Assembly (NCBI GenBank): GCA_950075865.1
Contig: CATMVA010000011.1
Coordinates: 24,745 to 88,744, forward strand
DNA length: 64,000 nt
From: an uncultured Oscillospiraceae bacterium
GTDB taxonomy: Bacteria; Bacillota; Clostridia; Oscillospirales; Oscillospiraceae
Direction of reading: 5' to 3'
The notes under the pieces are model-generated. The model made no database searches and was not told the DNA's origin. It saw nothing but the letters and a program-made list of their open reading frames with translations. Positions 17,553 to 26,369 of this stretch are shown here, piece by piece (within the stretch, counting starts at the first letter, position 1; the number at the start of each line of letters is the position of its first letter). Made by a program: the position numbers and the translations under genes.

Positions 17553-18962
17553 ATGCGTAAGCTGACCCCGGAACAGCGGGCCTCCCGCATGGGAACCGAC
17601 AGCATGTGGCACCTGATGCTGGTCATGGCCCTGCCGGCCATCTTCGGAAACCTTGGCTCGTCCATGTACAACATCATCGACCGCCTGATCTTAGGCCAGT
17701 TCGTGGGTACGGCCTCCCTGGGCGCCGTGGCGGTCACTACGCCGCTGATGAACATTATGGCCGGGCTTTCCCTGCTCATCACCACCGGCGGAGCCGCCCT
17801 GCTGTCCATCAGCCTGGGCGAGGGGAACGAGGAGGAATCCTCCCGGGTCTATACCAACATGGTGATGACCGGCGTCATTGTCTCCACCACGGTGGCCCTG
17901 TGCTTTTTCTTCTTTGCCGACGGGATCATCACGGTCTGCGGCGCGGACCCGACCTCCTCCCTCCATGAGGGGGCGGTGATCTATCTGAAGATCACGGCCT
18001 TCGGCCTGATGTTCCAACTGCTCCAGTCAGTCCTGTCGGCCGTCATCCGGGCCGAGGGGAACCTGAGCTACGCCATGTGGATCATCCTGGCCGGCGGCAT
18101 CGCCAACGTGATCCTGGACCTGGTCGCCGTGGTGGGAATGCAGGCCGGGATCCAGGGGGCGGCCTGGGCCACCGTAATCAGCCAGGCCGTTTCCACACTG
18201 CTGGGACTTATCTATTTTATAAGCAAGAAGAGCCTGGTCAAATGGCAGGGCATGGCGGTGGTCTCCCTCAAGCGGGTCCTGATCATCGCCAAGTACGGCA
18301 TCGCTCCGGCAGTGCTCAGCGCCCTGAACTTCATCACCGGCGTGCTCATCAACAACACCCTGCGGATCTACGGCGACTCCTGGGCCGCCGGCGGAGGCGA
18401 CCTGGCCATCTCGGCCCAGAGCGTCATTGCAACGGCGGAGTCCCTCTGTTTCACCTTTATCTGGGGCATCAACCAGGGCACCTCCCCCATCCTGAGCTAC
18501 AACTACGGCGCCAGGAAATATGACCGGGTGATCCAGGCCGCCCTCATCGGGCAACTGCTGGCCGGCATCGTGGCCACGCTCTGCTGGGGTACCATGATGT
18601 TTATCCCGGACGTACTCTTCCGCATCTTCAGCCCCGACGTCTCTCTGGCCGAGTTCGGCGTCCACGCCATGCGGCTGTCCAAGATCTTCGTCATGTTTGC
18701 CGGGGTGCAGACCCTCTCGTCGGTGCTCTTTTCCTCCATCGGCGACCCCCGGACAGCCACCCTGATCTCGGTGGTCCGGGGCGGGCTGTACCTGATCCCC
18801 TGCGTGCTGATCCTGCCCCGGTTCTTCGGCCTGGACGGCGCGCTCTTTGCCACCTCCCTGTCCGACCTGCTCTCAGGCGTGACCATCGGCATCCTGTATA
18901 TCCTGGGACTGCGCCGGCTGTCACGGCTGAAAAACGGCGAGGCCCACACCGTCCTCACCTGA
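17553..18962 (+). CDS. MATE family efflux transporter
   Basis: 469 residues with about 12 predicted transmembrane segments and MATE hallmarks such as PAIFGNLGSSMYNIIDRLILGQ and the mid-protein GINQGTSPILSYNYGA. These are Na+/H+ driven exporters of cationic or polyaromatic compounds. It starts 37 bp after the M29 gene with no terminator between, so it probably belongs to the opp transcript and may export a product of peptide breakdown; that role is inferred. Confidence 0.9.
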   Translation: MRKLTPEQRASRMGTDSMWHLMLVMALPAIFGNLGSSMYNIIDRLILGQFVGTASLGAVAVTTPLMNIMAGLSLLITTGGAALLSISLGEGNEEESSRVYTNMVMTGVIVSTTVALCFFFFADGIITVCGADPTSSLHEGAVIYLKITAFGLMFQLLQSVLSAVIRAEGNLSYAMWIILAGGIANVILDLVAVVGMQAGIQGAAWATVISQAVSTLLGLIYFISKKSLVKWQGMAVVSLKRVLIIAKYGIAPAVLSALNFITGVLINNTLRIYGDSWAAGGGDLAISAQSVIATAESLCFTFIWGINQGTSPILSYNYGARKYDRVIQAALIGQLLAGIVATLCWGTMMFIPDVLFRIFSPDVSLAEFGVHAMRLSKIFVMFAGVQTLSSVLFSSIGDPRTATLISVVRGGLYLIPCVLILPRFFGLDGALFATSLSDLLSGVTIGILYILGLRRLSRLKNGEAHTVLT

Positions 18963-18966
18963 ACGC

Positions 18967-19016
18967 AAAAAAGCGGGGGCGTCTTCCTATGGAAGACGCC
19001 CCCGCTTTTTTCTTTT
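18967..19016. terminator. Bidirectional terminator, MATE / beta-solenoid gene
   Basis: A stem of about 20 bp (AAAAAGCGGGGGCGTCTTCC / GGAAGACGCCCCCGCTTTTT) with A- and T-tracts on either side. Confidence 0.93.
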
Positions 19017-19021
19017 TCCAA

Positions 19022-20224
19022 TCAGAGCACGTAGGTATCGGCATTGACCTTGCGAACCTCCTCGCCCTCCTTCTCCTCGGGCTCTTCTTTTTTGGGCTCC
19101 TGGCCGGGTTCGAGGATACGGCCCACCTTCTGAGACGCCTGCTCGATGACAGCCCGCTGCTCTGCCGTACAGAACACACTGCCGCAGTCCTTGATCTTCA
19201 GGAGCTTCTCCCGGATCAGTTCGGGGGACACGTCGGGATCAATGGTCACCCTGCCGCAGTCCTCGATCCCCAAGGTCCCCGCCTGCTCCAGCAGGGCTTT
19301 GTCCACCGTTATCTTTCCCCGGTCCTCAATGACCCGGTCGGCCACGATCTTCCACTCGTCATACTCGGCCTTCAGTCCGGCGGCGGCATCGGCCATGGCC
19401 TTAGTGACCCGCAGGTCCCCGTTCACCTTCAGGAAGGCGACGGAATTCAGCACGGACCGGCTCTCCTCGTTGACGGTCAGGTCGCCGTTGATATAGAGCT
19501 TATCCCCATACCGGCGCAGCAGGTTTTCATTCAGGACGGCATCGTCATTCACAAGGGCGCAGCCGTCGGGGAGGACAAGGATATCAGTCTCGGCGTCAAA
19601 GAGACGCACCGCTTTCTCGCACAGGGACTCCCACACCAGCAGCTTCGGGGTGACGAAAGTGACCCCCTTAGCGGCCAGATCATCAAAGCCGATGTCCCCG
19701 TCCAAGGCCACCACCCGGCTGGCAGCGTAATACTTGGCTCCCTCCTTGGCCCGCAGGCGGAAGGTCCTGTCCAGCACGGTAGTGCCGCGGAGACGGATAC
19801 ACCCGTCAGGGTAGGTCTCCAGCTTGCCGTTGATCTGGGCCTTGGCAAAACATCCCGCCAGGCTCTTGGGGCAGGTGACCACACCGTTCACCGTGATGCC
19901 CACATAGCGTTTCAGCAGTTCCTCACAGCCGGGGGCCACATCCAGCATACCGTTGACCATCAGGTAGCTCTTCCCCTCAGGGAGGGCGCCGCCGGGCTCC
20001 ATGACGTGCCTGCCGTTGACCATGGAGAGCTGCACATCCTCCTCGGTCTCCAAAACGGCGGAGGCGTTCATGCTCACGGGGTATTTGTTCAGAAGAGCCT
20101 GGGCGGCCGGGCTGACCAGCACGATGACGCTGTTGATCCGGATCTCGTCGTAGGCGGCCAGGGTCTCCTCCTGGACCTTCCGGGCGTCGCAGATTTCGGC
20201 GTTGATCTTGAATACCTTTTTCAT
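19022..20224 (-). CDS. Beta-solenoid (bactofilin-like) protein of unknown function
   Basis: 400 residues with no signal peptide. The sequence is built from short repeats of the type hVNGxLxVxxx (for example SYLMVNGMLDV, GITVNGVV, AQINGKLE, LYINGDLTV, FLKVNGDLRV), a pattern expected of a right-handed beta-helix like bactofilins. The C-terminus is a charged KKEEPEEKEGEE tail. It starts 22 bp after the ECF sigma gene, in the place where an anti-sigma factor would normally be. Start ATG 20224 follows AAGGAGG. The family is not recognised; scaffold or sigma-linked sensor are guesses. Confidence 0.65.
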   Translation of the reverse strand: MKKVFKINAEICDARKVQEETLAAYDEIRINSVIVLVSPAAQALLNKYPVSMNASAVLETEEDVQLSMVNGRHVMEPGGALPEGKSYLMVNGMLDVAPGCEELLKRYVGITVNGVVTCPKSLAGCFAKAQINGKLETYPDGCIRLRGTTVLDRTFRLRAKEGAKYYAASRVVALDGDIGFDDLAAKGVTFVTPKLLVWESLCEKAVRLFDAETDILVLPDGCALVNDDAVLNENLLRRYGDKLYINGDLTVNEESRSVLNSVAFLKVNGDLRVTKAMADAAAGLKAEYDEWKIVADRVIEDRGKITVDKALLEQAGTLGIEDCGRVTIDPDVSPELIREKLLKIKDCGSVFCTAEQRAVIEQASQKVGRILEPGQEPKKEEPEEKEGEEVRKVNADTYVL

Positions 20225-20246
20225 GATGGTTTCCTCCTTCAAATTT

Positions 20247-20705
20247 TTACTCTTTCAGCATCTTTTGGAGCCGTATGCGGGCCGAGGAGAGCCGGGAGCG
20301 GACGGTGCCGGCGGGCAGGTCGAATATCTCCCCCAGTTCGGTGGCGTTATAGCCCTCGAAGTACCTCATCCGGAAGAGAGGACCCTCCTCGGGAGGCAGG
20401 CAGTTCAGAAGGCCTGCCACCTGGCCCCGGGTGAAGTCCTCCTCAAAGGAGAAGAGCTTCAGCGCCTCCTCCCCGGGGTAGGTCTCCCGGCTGTGCTTGC
20501 GGAGGGAGTCGATCCACAGGTTCCGGGCAGTTTTGCGGAGCCAAGCCCGCCGCTGGCTGGGGGACAGGTCCTCCAGATCGGCCAGGTGGATCAGGGCTCT
20601 CAGGAAGGTCTCCTGGGCCAGATCCTCGGCCGACGACTGATCGTAGGCCAGGGTGAGGCAATATCGGAGCAGGGGTCCCTGGGCTTCCTGATACAGTTCT
20701 TCCAA
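20247..20705 (-). CDS. ECF-type RNA polymerase sigma factor
   Basis: 152 residues with sigma region 2 (YDQSSAEDLAQETFLRALIHL, then RAWLRKTARNLWIDSLRK) and region 4 (YFEGYNATELGEIFDLPAGTVRSRLSSARIRLQ). Regions 1 and 3 are missing, as in ECF factors. A bipartite GAAC-N17-CGTC promoter upstream suggests autoregulation. No anti-sigma gene with a transmembrane helix is adjacent. Confidence 0.92.
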   Translation of the reverse strand: MEELYQEAQGPLLRYCLTLAYDQSSAEDLAQETFLRALIHLADLEDLSPSQRRAWLRKTARNLWIDSLRKHSRETYPGEEALKLFSFEEDFTRGQVAGLLNCLPPEEGPLFRMRYFEGYNATELGEIFDLPAGTVRSRLSSARIRLQKMLKE

Positions 20706-20739
20706 TCCTCTTCCCCCCTTTCAGTTCCTCTGACCATAA

Positions 20740-20764
20740 GACGGATAAGACCGGCCAGGTGTTC
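20740..20764 (-). promoter_or_regulatory. ECF-type (probably autoregulated) promoter
   Basis: On the minus strand GAAC (20764-20761) and CGTC (20743-20740) are separated by 17 bp, preceded by T and followed by TTA, the typical -35/-10 architecture of ECF sigma factors. It lies 35 bp upstream of the sigma gene. Confidence 0.7.
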
Positions 20765-20878
20765 AAATCTTTTTCAAAAAAGTAAAAAAAGTTTTTCATG
20801 TTCCTTCCCCCTTCGGTGTCTCTTCACCCATAAAACGAAGGAGGTGGGGCAAGTGTTGATTTTTTATTGTAACACAAA

Positions 20879-20907
20879 TTGCGCTTTGAGGGAAAATAAA
20901 GTATAAT
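20879..20907 (+). promoter_or_regulatory. Sigma-A promoter of ymdB
   Basis: TTGCGC (20879-20884), 17-bp spacer, consensus TATAAT (20902-20907). Confidence 0.85.
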
Positions 20908-20946
20908 ATCACAGACAGCCTTGTGAGACAAGAAAGGATGATGACC

Positions 20947-21726
20947 ATGCTGTTCCGTCTGTTGGCCGTGGGGGACGTGGTGGGCGACCCCGGTCTGGAC
21001 TATCTGGAGCGCCACCTGCGCTCGGTGAAAAAGCTGAAGGACGTCCATTTCACCGTGGTCAACGGGGAGAATTCCTCGGGAGTAGGCATCACCCCCCGGC
21101 AGGCCCAGTTCATCCTGGACGCCGGGGCTGACGTCATCACTCTTGGCAACCACACCTGGAACAAGCTCCAGATCACCGATTTTCTGGATGAGAACGACTA
21201 TGTCCTCCGGCCAGGCAACTACACCAACCGGGTCCCCGGCAAGGGCTGGGAGGTGTATGACGGGCCCCGTGGGCTGCGCATCGGGGTCATGAACCTTATT
21301 GGCCGTACCGAGATGGACGCCAACTTCGACAACCCCTTTACGGTAGCCGACAAGGCGCTGAAGGAGACCGACGCCGACCTGTGGTTCGTGGACTTCCACG
21401 CCGAGGCTACCAGCGAAAAGGGGGCCATGGGCTTCTATCTGGACGGCCGGGTCCAGGGGGTGTGGGGCACTCACACCCATGTGCCCACCGCCGACTGCCA
21501 GATCCTGCCCAAGGGCACCGGTTTCGTCTCCGACCTGGGGATGACCGGGCCGGCGGTATCGGTGCTGGGCATTCCGCCCCGCCAGGCCATCAACCGGTTT
21601 CTGGGGGGCCTCCCCGCCCGGTACGAGTGCGCCGAGGGGCCTTGCAAGATGAATAGCGTCCTCTTCACCATTGATACGGACACCAAACAGTGCGTGGACA
21701 TCCAACGGGTGGATATTCAGGATTAA
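20947..21726 (+). CDS. ymdB: YmdB family metallophosphoesterase
   Basis: 259 residues of the TIGR00282/YmdB family. Metal-binding motifs are GDVVGDPG, NGENSSG, TLGNHTWN and the C-terminal WGTHTHVPTAD. Characterised members hydrolyse 2',3'-cyclic nucleotides and influence biofilm and sporulation decisions. The third of three closely spaced ATGs (20947) was chosen because AAAGG lies 9 bp upstream and the family begins directly with the hydrophobic beta-strand. An exonuclease-like pair follows in the same transcript. Confidence 0.92.
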   Translation: MLFRLLAVGDVVGDPGLDYLERHLRSVKKLKDVHFTVVNGENSSGVGITPRQAQFILDAGADVITLGNHTWNKLQITDFLDENDYVLRPGNYTNRVPGKGWEVYDGPRGLRIGVMNLIGRTEMDANFDNPFTVADKALKETDADLWFVDFHAEATSEKGAMGFYLDGRVQGVWGTHTHVPTADCQILPKGTGFVSDLGMTGPAVSVLGIPPRQAINRFLGGLPARYECAEGPCKMNSVLFTIDTDTKQCVDIQRVDIQD

Positions 21727-21739
21727 AGGAGACGTTCCC

Positions 21740-22822
21740 ATGCTTCACATCTTACACGCCGCAGACCTTCATCTGGACGCCCCCTTTGCCGCGCTCTCGG
21801 CCGAGCAGGCCCGGCAGAGGCGGGCCGAGCAGCGGCTTTTGCTGGACAAGCTGGCCGACACCGCCAACGAGCGGGGAGCCGACCTGGTGCTGCTCTCGGG
21901 CGACCTTTTGGACTCGGCCCAGACCTATCGGGAGACCGCCCAGGTACTAGCCGAGGCCTTGGGCCGCATTGATGCCCCGGTGGCCATTGCGCCAGGCAAC
22001 CACGATCATTACTCCCCCGCCTCCCTTTACGCCGCCCCTATCTGGCCCAAAAACGTAGCCATCTTCCGGGACAGCCGGGTCCAGAAAATAGACCTGCCCG
22101 ACTGTACCCTTTACGGCTGTGCCTTTACGGGACCCTTCCGGGATGATTCGCCTTTACAGGGCCTCCGGGCGGAGGACAACGGCAAACCGGCCGTCATGGT
22201 CTGTCACGGGGACGTGGAGGGCAAGGGGCGCTATGGCTCCATCTCCCGGGAGGACATCGCCCGGAGCGGCCTTGCCTACCTGGCCCTGGGCCATATCCAC
22301 GGGTACTCAGGGCTCCAGAAGGAGGGCAGTACATACTGGGCCTACCCCGGCTGTCCCGAGGGACGGGGCTTTGATGAGCTCGGGGACAAAGGAGCCCTGT
22401 GGGTCACCATCGGTGACGACAACACGGTGACGGCCGAGCTGCTCCCCCTCTGCCGCCGGAGATATGAGATTATCGAGTGCGACCTGACAGGCAAGGATCC
22501 CCTGGCCGCCGTGAAGGAGACCCTGAGCCGAGGGAGCACCGACGATATCTGCCGGCTGATTCTGACCGGGGAGGCCCAGTCTTTGGACCTTGCCGTCCTG
22601 GCCCGCTCGGCTGAGGGGCTGCGGTGGGCCCTGACCCTCCGGGACCACACGCGGGTACCCCAGGACCTGTGGACGCGGGAGGGGGAGGACAGCCTGACCG
22701 GATTCTTCCTCCGGGACATGCGGAAACGCATCGATGCCGCCCAAGGGGAGGAAAAGGCTGTTCTGGAGAAGGCGGTCCGCTTCGGCCTGGCCGCCCTGGA
22801 GAATGGGGAGGATACACCATGA
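21740..22822 (+). CDS. SbcD/YhaO-like DNA repair metallophosphoesterase
   Basis: 360 residues. Calcineurin-like motifs are in order: ADLHLDAPF, SGDLLDSAQ, GNHDHYSP, CHGDVEG and LGHIHGY. It should be the nuclease subunit of a YhaO/YhaN-type complex related to SbcD/Mre11, acting on DNA ends. It starts 13 bp after ymdB with AAAGGAG and overlaps its ATPase partner by 4 bp (ATGA). Confidence 0.9.
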   Translation: MLHILHAADLHLDAPFAALSAEQARQRRAEQRLLLDKLADTANERGADLVLLSGDLLDSAQTYRETAQVLAEALGRIDAPVAIAPGNHDHYSPASLYAAPIWPKNVAIFRDSRVQKIDLPDCTLYGCAFTGPFRDDSPLQGLRAEDNGKPAVMVCHGDVEGKGRYGSISREDIARSGLAYLALGHIHGYSGLQKEGSTYWAYPGCPEGRGFDELGDKGALWVTIGDDNTVTAELLPLCRRRYEIIECDLTGKDPLAAVKETLSRGSTDDICRLILTGEAQSLDLAVLARSAEGLRWALTLRDHTRVPQDLWTREGEDSLTGFFLRDMRKRIDAAQGEEKAVLEKAVRFGLAALENGEDTP

Positions 22823-25086
22823 AGATCCTGGAAATGACCGCCACCTTCGGCAATCTCAACCGGGCCACTCTGCGGCCTGGAGAGGGCTTTACCCTTGTCT
22901 CCGCCCCCAACGAGTCGGGAAAATCCACCTGGGCGGCCTTTCTTCGGGCCATGCTCTACGGCTTCCCTGCCCGGGACCGGGATAAGGAGGGACATCTGGC
23001 CGAGAAGAACCGCTACCAGCCCTGGTCGGGGGCTCCCATGGAGGGCAGTCTGACCCTCACCTGGCAGGGCCGGGACATCACCCTCTACCGGGGCCCCAAG
23101 GGGAACACCCCCTGGGGGGCCTTCTCGGCGGTGTACACTGCCACCGGGGAGGCCGTCCCCGGTCTCACGGGGGAAAACTGCGGGGAGACCCTCCTGGAGA
23201 TTTCCCGTGAGGTCTTTGAGCGCACCGCCTTTGTGGGCCAGGGGGAGGGCTCCCTCTCCCCCAGCGCCGACCTGGAAAAGCGGGTGGCCGCCCTGGCCAC
23301 CACGGGGGAGGAGGAGGTCTCCTTCTCCCAGGTGGAGCGGCGGTTGCTGGACTGGCGCAACCGCCGGAAGGTGAACGTAAAGGTAGGCCTGATCCCTCAG
23401 TTGGAGGGGGAACTCAGGGAGACCCAAGAGACCATTTCCCGGCAAGGCGCCCTGCTGGAGCAGATCCAGACCCTGACCAGCGAGAAGGAGGCTCTGGAGG
23501 TCCAAAAGGCCGGGCTGGAAAGCCGGCTCCAGGCCCACGACAACGCCCGGTCAGCCCAGATGAGTCAGCGGTGGGCCCAGGCCCAGGCCGATTATGACGA
23601 GGCCCTGGAAAAGGTGGAAAGCCTGAGAAAAACCGCCGGGCGCCTCCCCCCTGCCGAGGAGCTGCGCCAGGCCCAGGGGGATCTGAGCTACCTCCGCACC
23701 CTGAATGCCCAGCTGAAGCAGGCCGACAAGGCCCTGCCCAGGGCCAAAGAGAAGGCCGAGACGGCCAGGAAAGCCGTCAAGGAGGACCCCTACTTCGGTG
23801 GGCTGGAGCCGACTCAGGCCACGGCGCAGGCTCAGAAGGATCATGGCGAGGGAGAGGATCTGGCAAAAAAGCGCCCCCACCCGTTACTTCTGCTTCTTGT
23901 TCCGACGGCAGTCTCCGTCGGTCTTGCCATATATATGTACTTCTCTTACTATTCCAGTTCTTGGAGCGTTTTGACCTCTCTCCCCTGGTGGTTCAACCTG
24001 ATATTCTGGCTCCCGCCGGTCTGGATCGTATCTCTCGTGGTGATCCTACTGTTGCTTTTTCTCCGAAGACGCAAAAAGAAAAAGCTTTCCTCCCTCCTCT
24101 CCCGCTACGGTGTCCAAAACGCCGAGGACATTCTCGCCAGGGCCACAGAGTATGCCCAAAAGGCCACCGGGGCCCAGGAGGCTGGGCAGGAACTCCAGGC
24201 TCTGGTGACCGAGCGGGACAAGCTCTATGACCAGCAGAGCGAGCTTACGGTCCAGCTTCTGGATCTGGTCCACACCTTCGCCCCCGAGGTCACCACGGTG
24301 GACGGGGTGACGGCCGCCATCAGCCGGGCTCTCCAGCAGGGGGAAGCCTACCGCATGGCCGAAAACAGCCTGAAAAACGCCGAAAAGCTCCTCTCCGCCC
24401 TTCCCGCGCCCCGGAGCACAGCGGCCGGCACGATCCCTGTCCCGGTCTCCGCCCCCGAGGGGGACCCGGAGCAGCTCTCCGCCCAGCTTGCCAGCCTCAC
24501 CGCTCAACTTTCCCAAATCAGCCAGCAGGCGGCCCGGCTCCAAGGGGAGCTCCACTCCCTGGGGGACCCCGCCGAGTGGGAGGCCAAGCACAGCGCTCTC
24601 ACCGAGGCGCTGGAACTGCGCCGGGGGGAGTATGACGCCCTCTCCCACGCCCTGGAGAGCCTGAAAAACGCCGACTCCCTCCTGCGGGAAAAGTTCTCTC
24701 CCGCCGTCAATGAACGTTCCGGGCACTACCTGGCCCTCCTTACCGGGGGGAAGTATTCCAAGGCCTCCCTGACCCGTCAGTTCCAGGCCCTGGCCCAGGA
24801 GGAGGGCGGGACCGCTCCCCGGAGCGATTTGAGTCTCTCGGGGGGCACCACCCAACAGCTCTATCTGGCGGTGCGGCTGGCCATGTGCGATCTGGCGCTG
24901 CCTGGGGAGGAGCCCTGCCCCATCCTGCTGGACGATGTGCTGGACCCCTTCGACGATAAGCGGGCCAGGTTGGCGCTGAGCTGCCTGCTGGATGTGGCAA
25001 AATCCCGTCAGGTGCTCCTCTTCACCTGCCACAGCCGGGAGAAGGAGATGCTGAAAGATGTCCCGGTAACCGTCATAAATTTGTAA
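22819..25086 (+). CDS. SbcC/YhaN-like AAA ATPase with a membrane-segment insert
   Basis: 755 residues. Walker A APNESGKST is near the N-terminus. Long Glu/Gln/Arg-rich coiled-coil arms follow, then the signature region DLSLSGGTTQQLYLAVRLA and Walker B PILLDDVLDPFD at the C-terminus. Between the arms lie two hydrophobic segments (about residues 355-420) followed by a KKKK/RRRK basic patch, so this SMC-like protein is likely membrane tethered, as in YhaN relatives. Local GC is lower over that insert (about 23870-24080). Confidence 0.85.
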   Translation: MKILEMTATFGNLNRATLRPGEGFTLVSAPNESGKSTWAAFLRAMLYGFPARDRDKEGHLAEKNRYQPWSGAPMEGSLTLTWQGRDITLYRGPKGNTPWGAFSAVYTATGEAVPGLTGENCGETLLEISREVFERTAFVGQGEGSLSPSADLEKRVAALATTGEEEVSFSQVERRLLDWRNRRKVNVKVGLIPQLEGELRETQETISRQGALLEQIQTLTSEKEALEVQKAGLESRLQAHDNARSAQMSQRWAQAQADYDEALEKVESLRKTAGRLPPAEELRQAQGDLSYLRTLNAQLKQADKALPRAKEKAETARKAVKEDPYFGGLEPTQATAQAQKDHGEGEDLAKKRPHPLLLLLVPTAVSVGLAIYMYFSYYSSSWSVLTSLPWWFNLIFWLPPVWIVSLVVILLLLFLRRRKKKKLSSLLSRYGVQNAEDILARATEYAQKATGAQEAGQELQALVTERDKLYDQQSELTVQLLDLVHTFAPEVTTVDGVTAAISRALQQGEAYRMAENSLKNAEKLLSALPAPRSTAAGTIPVPVSAPEGDPEQLSAQLASLTAQLSQISQQAARLQGELHSLGDPAEWEAKHSALTEALELRRGEYDALSHALESLKNADSLLREKFSPAVNERSGHYLALLTGGKYSKASLTRQFQALAQEEGGTAPRSDLSLSGGTTQQLYLAVRLAMCDLALPGEEPCPILLDDVLDPFDDKRARLALSCLLDVAKSRQVLLFTCHSREKEMLKDVPVTVINL

Positions 25087-25098
25087 AGGAGGAGGATC

Positions 25099-25638
25099 AT
25101 GGAACAGCAAACGTCTCAAAAGCCTGCCCATAGCCCTAAAAGGATCATTCTTATATCAGTTCTGGCAGTTTGGGCCGTCGTCCTGGTCCTCCTCGCCGGC
25201 TCCCTCCACTACTATCGGGCCATTGGCGCCGCCATGCTCCCCACCATTGCAGAGGGTGATATGATGATCTGTCATAGATCCCGGATACCCCAACCCGGGG
25301 ATATTATAATCTTTCAGGTCCCCTCCTATATGACCGAAACCATGGTCAAACGGGTCGTTGCCACCGAGGGCCAGCATGTGGTGATCGACTACAAAAGCAA
25401 CTGTGTTCTGGTGGATGGTGTTCCACTGGACGAGCCTTATGTATCTGAACCTATGGAGCACCCCCAAAATTCACGGCTTACCATCACCGACATCACCGTT
25501 CCGCCTAACTGCGTTTTTGTGCTGGGGGACAACCGGAACCATTCGGTTGACAGCCGGGATGAGCAGTTGGGCTGCATTTCAATCTCGGATATCAAAGGCA
25601 AGGTCCTCTGGGTCCTTCACCAGACGCAGAAAAAGTAG
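25099..25638 (+). CDS. Signal peptidase I paralogue lacking the catalytic serine
   Basis: 179 residues with one N-terminal transmembrane segment and the S26 fold. The catalytic SM.PT motif reads GAAMLPT: the serine codon is GCC (25231-25233), giving Ala45, while the catalytic lysine is kept (MVKRVVAT, Lys84), as is the VLGDNRNHSVDSRD box. It is therefore probably inactive as a peptidase and may act as a partner or decoy. It follows the SbcC-like gene by 12 bp with AAGGAGGAGG and precedes an intact paralogue. Confidence 0.88.
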   Translation: MEQQTSQKPAHSPKRIILISVLAVWAVVLVLLAGSLHYYRAIGAAMLPTIAEGDMMICHRSRIPQPGDIIIFQVPSYMTETMVKRVVATEGQHVVIDYKSNCVLVDGVPLDEPYVSEPMEHPQNSRLTITDITVPPNCVFVLGDNRNHSVDSRDEQLGCISISDIKGKVLWVLHQTQKK

Positions 25639-25661
25639 CCTCCCCTCTTTCCCATCATCGG

Positions 25662-25690
25662 TTGCATTTTCCTTTCAAACCGGATATAAT
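25662..25690 (+). promoter_or_regulatory. Sigma-A promoter of the active signal peptidase gene
   Basis: TTGCAT (25662-25667), 17-bp spacer, TATAAT (25685-25690). Confidence 0.8.
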
Positions 25691-25721
25691 AAAGCCACTA
25701 TCTTTCTTTGGAGTTGATCCC

Positions 25722-26312
25722 ATGCCTGACGACGAGACCATCCTTTCCAGTGAAAACCAGGAGCCCGGCCAGGAGAAGGGCTCCTTCAAGATGGACCTCT
25801 ATTTCTGGATGCAGGCCCTGGCGGTGGCTCTGGTGTTTCTGGTGCTCACCTTCACCTTTGTGGGCCGTGTTATCCGGGTAGAGGGGTCCTCCATGGTACC
25901 CACCCTCCACGAGGGGGATCTGATGCTCCTCCAGTCCATCGGCTACGAGCCCCAGCAGGGGGATGTGGTGGTGCTGCGGAAGGCCGCCTTCATGGCTGTG
26001 CCGGTGGTCAAGCGGGTCATCGCCACCGCCGGGCAGCATGTGGTGGTCAGCTACGAGGATCACTGTGTCTATGTAGACGGGGAGAAGCTGGACGAGCCCT
26101 ACATCAACGAGATCATGCAGGTCCCCCTCTCCTCCGAGCTCACCGTGTTGGATGTGGTGGTGCCCGAGGGCTCCATCTACGTGCTGGGGGACAACCGGAA
26201 CCACTCCTCCGATTCCCGCAGCGTACATCTGGGCACGGTGGACACCCGGTACGTTCTGGGCAGGGCCATCTGTGTGCTCCTACCCTTCCAGGATTTCGGG
26301 CTGATCCAGTAA
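25722..26312 (+). CDS. lepB: Signal peptidase I
   Basis: 196 residues with one N-terminal transmembrane helix. The Ser-Lys dyad is intact (VEGSSMVPT, Ser57; VVKRVIAT), and the S26 box GDNRNHSSDSR is present. It cleaves signal peptides of exported proteins on the outer face of the membrane. ATG 25722 follows TTTGGAG. It has its own promoter, so it is expressed independently of the serine-less paralogue just upstream. Confidence 0.95.
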   Translation: MPDDETILSSENQEPGQEKGSFKMDLYFWMQALAVALVFLVLTFTFVGRVIRVEGSSMVPTLHEGDLMLLQSIGYEPQQGDVVVLRKAAFMAVPVVKRVIATAGQHVVVSYEDHCVYVDGEKLDEPYINEIMQVPLSSELTVLDVVVPEGSIYVLGDNRNHSSDSRSVHLGTVDTRYVLGRAICVLLPFQDFGLIQ

Positions 26313-26320
26313 AATGGTCA

Positions 26321-26363
26321 AAAAAGGACCCGGCAGCGTTTTTCGTTGCCGGGTCCTTTTTTT
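26321..26363. terminator. Terminator, lepB / phosphoribosyltransferase
   Basis: An AAAAAGGACCCGGCA / TGCCGGGTCCTTTTT-like stem-loop lies between the convergent genes, with T-tracts in both directions. Confidence 0.9.
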
Positions 26364-26369
26364 GTTGCT

